Position numbers and translations under genes: made by a program. From Pseudaestuariivita sp. (lineage in GTDB: Bacteria > Pseudomonadota > Alphaproteobacteria > Rhodobacterales > Rhodobacteraceae), in assembly GCA_020629995.1 (NCBI GenBank), contig JAHDCH010000121.1, positions 1 to 5,208 on the forward strand: 5,208 nucleotides of DNA, read 5' to 3'. Each line of letters starts with the position of its first letter. The stretch's first letter is position 1. Of the stretch, positions 5,059 to 5,208 are shown piece by piece. The notes under the pieces were generated by a model that worked only from the letters and a program-made list of their open reading frames with translations, ran no database searches and was not told the origin of the DNA.

Positions 5059-5208
5059 GGGCGCCAGGTAACCGAACCAGGGCTCGGACAGAGCCAGCTC
5101 CCTCGGAATTGCTTAAGGCCACCGGAATGCTACCAATATCGAGAAGGGCAGAACCCGTCACGCCCTGAGATAGGGCGCGGGCGTCCGGGCCGCAAGGGCC
5201 GGGGCCGA

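Larger units (their letters stand above)
4820..5208. other. About 390 bases without a convincing gene, rich in repeats and hairpins
   Basis: No open frame here has the codon bias of the neighbouring genes. Two frames are open (plus 4984 to the edge, minus 5161-4931), but both use many codons rare elsewhere in the window (AGA, CGA, TTA, ATA on plus) and lack good ribosome sites. The stretch holds a 15-base imperfect palindrome (4852-4866), inverted repeats at 4865-4884 and 4907-4922, three tandem 17-base repeats (4926-4976), a perfect 16-base palindrome (5043-5058) and small hairpins at 5007-5023, 5081-5095, 5161-5177 and 5188-5200. It may be a promoter region for a gene to the right, a structured RNA or the border of a mobile element. 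Confidence 0.5.

Noticed and set aside
4931..5161. Minus-strand frame of 76 residues
   Set aside because: Covers the tandem repeats and hairpins, has no clear ribosome site or domain, and overlaps an equally weak frame on the other strand.
5057..5208. 5' end of a group II intron starting at GTGGGCG
   Set aside because: The expected GUGYG start is not matched exactly and no reverse transcriptase or domain V is in the window. It is kept only as one option for the structured tail.
1..5208. CRISPR array, tRNA, rRNA or complete insertion sequence
   Set aside because: No repeat-spacer pattern, no tRNA T-loop or CCA-like structure, no rRNA blocks, and no transposase frame were seen on either strand.

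Overview
The window looks like chromosomal DNA from a GC-rich alphaproteobacterium, most likely of the Rhodobacterales (Roseobacter/Rhodobacter type). This rests on strong G/C bias at third codon positions, the order ribB-ribH-nusB with overlapping genes, a RibB carrying a degenerate RibA-like tail, and a compact GGGGG/CCCCC double-hairpin element after nusB. The placement is an inference from gene order and style, not from a marker gene.

Left part (1-2290, plus strand): the end of a riboflavin operon. ribB (DHBP synthase with a C-terminal GTP cyclohydrolase II-like domain that has lost its zinc cysteines), ribH (lumazine synthase) and nusB (antitermination factor) overlap by 1 and 4 bases, so they are almost certainly co-transcribed and translationally coupled. 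RibB makes the four-carbon unit that RibH condenses with the pyrimidine intermediate to give lumazine. NusB is a transcription and rRNA antitermination factor that often lies beside ribH. The operon promoter and any FMN riboswitch must lie upstream of base 1.

Centre (2321-4460): a 77-base nested inverted-repeat element separates nusB from a convergent two-gene minus-strand operon. The first gene of that operon (4460 to 3186) encodes a four-helix membrane protein with a large, probably periplasmic, helical domain. The second (3189 to 2404, overlapping by 4 bases) encodes a membrane-anchored ClpP/SppA-fold protein that retains the nucleophile Ser and the His. Their function is not known to me. 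The pairing resembles other membrane protease-plus-scaffold pairs and is the best candidate here for an undescribed system.

Right part (4461-5208): a divergent regulatory region with an AT-rich symmetric tract and GCGCAA repeats, a small 45-codon plus-strand gene with a strong ribosome binding site and its own terminator, then about 390 bases without a convincing gene. That last stretch holds several inverted repeats, three tandem copies of a 17-base repeat, a perfect 16-base palindrome and a run of small hairpins reaching the window edge. It could be a regulatory region, a structured RNA or the edge of a mobile element; the window stops before this can be decided.
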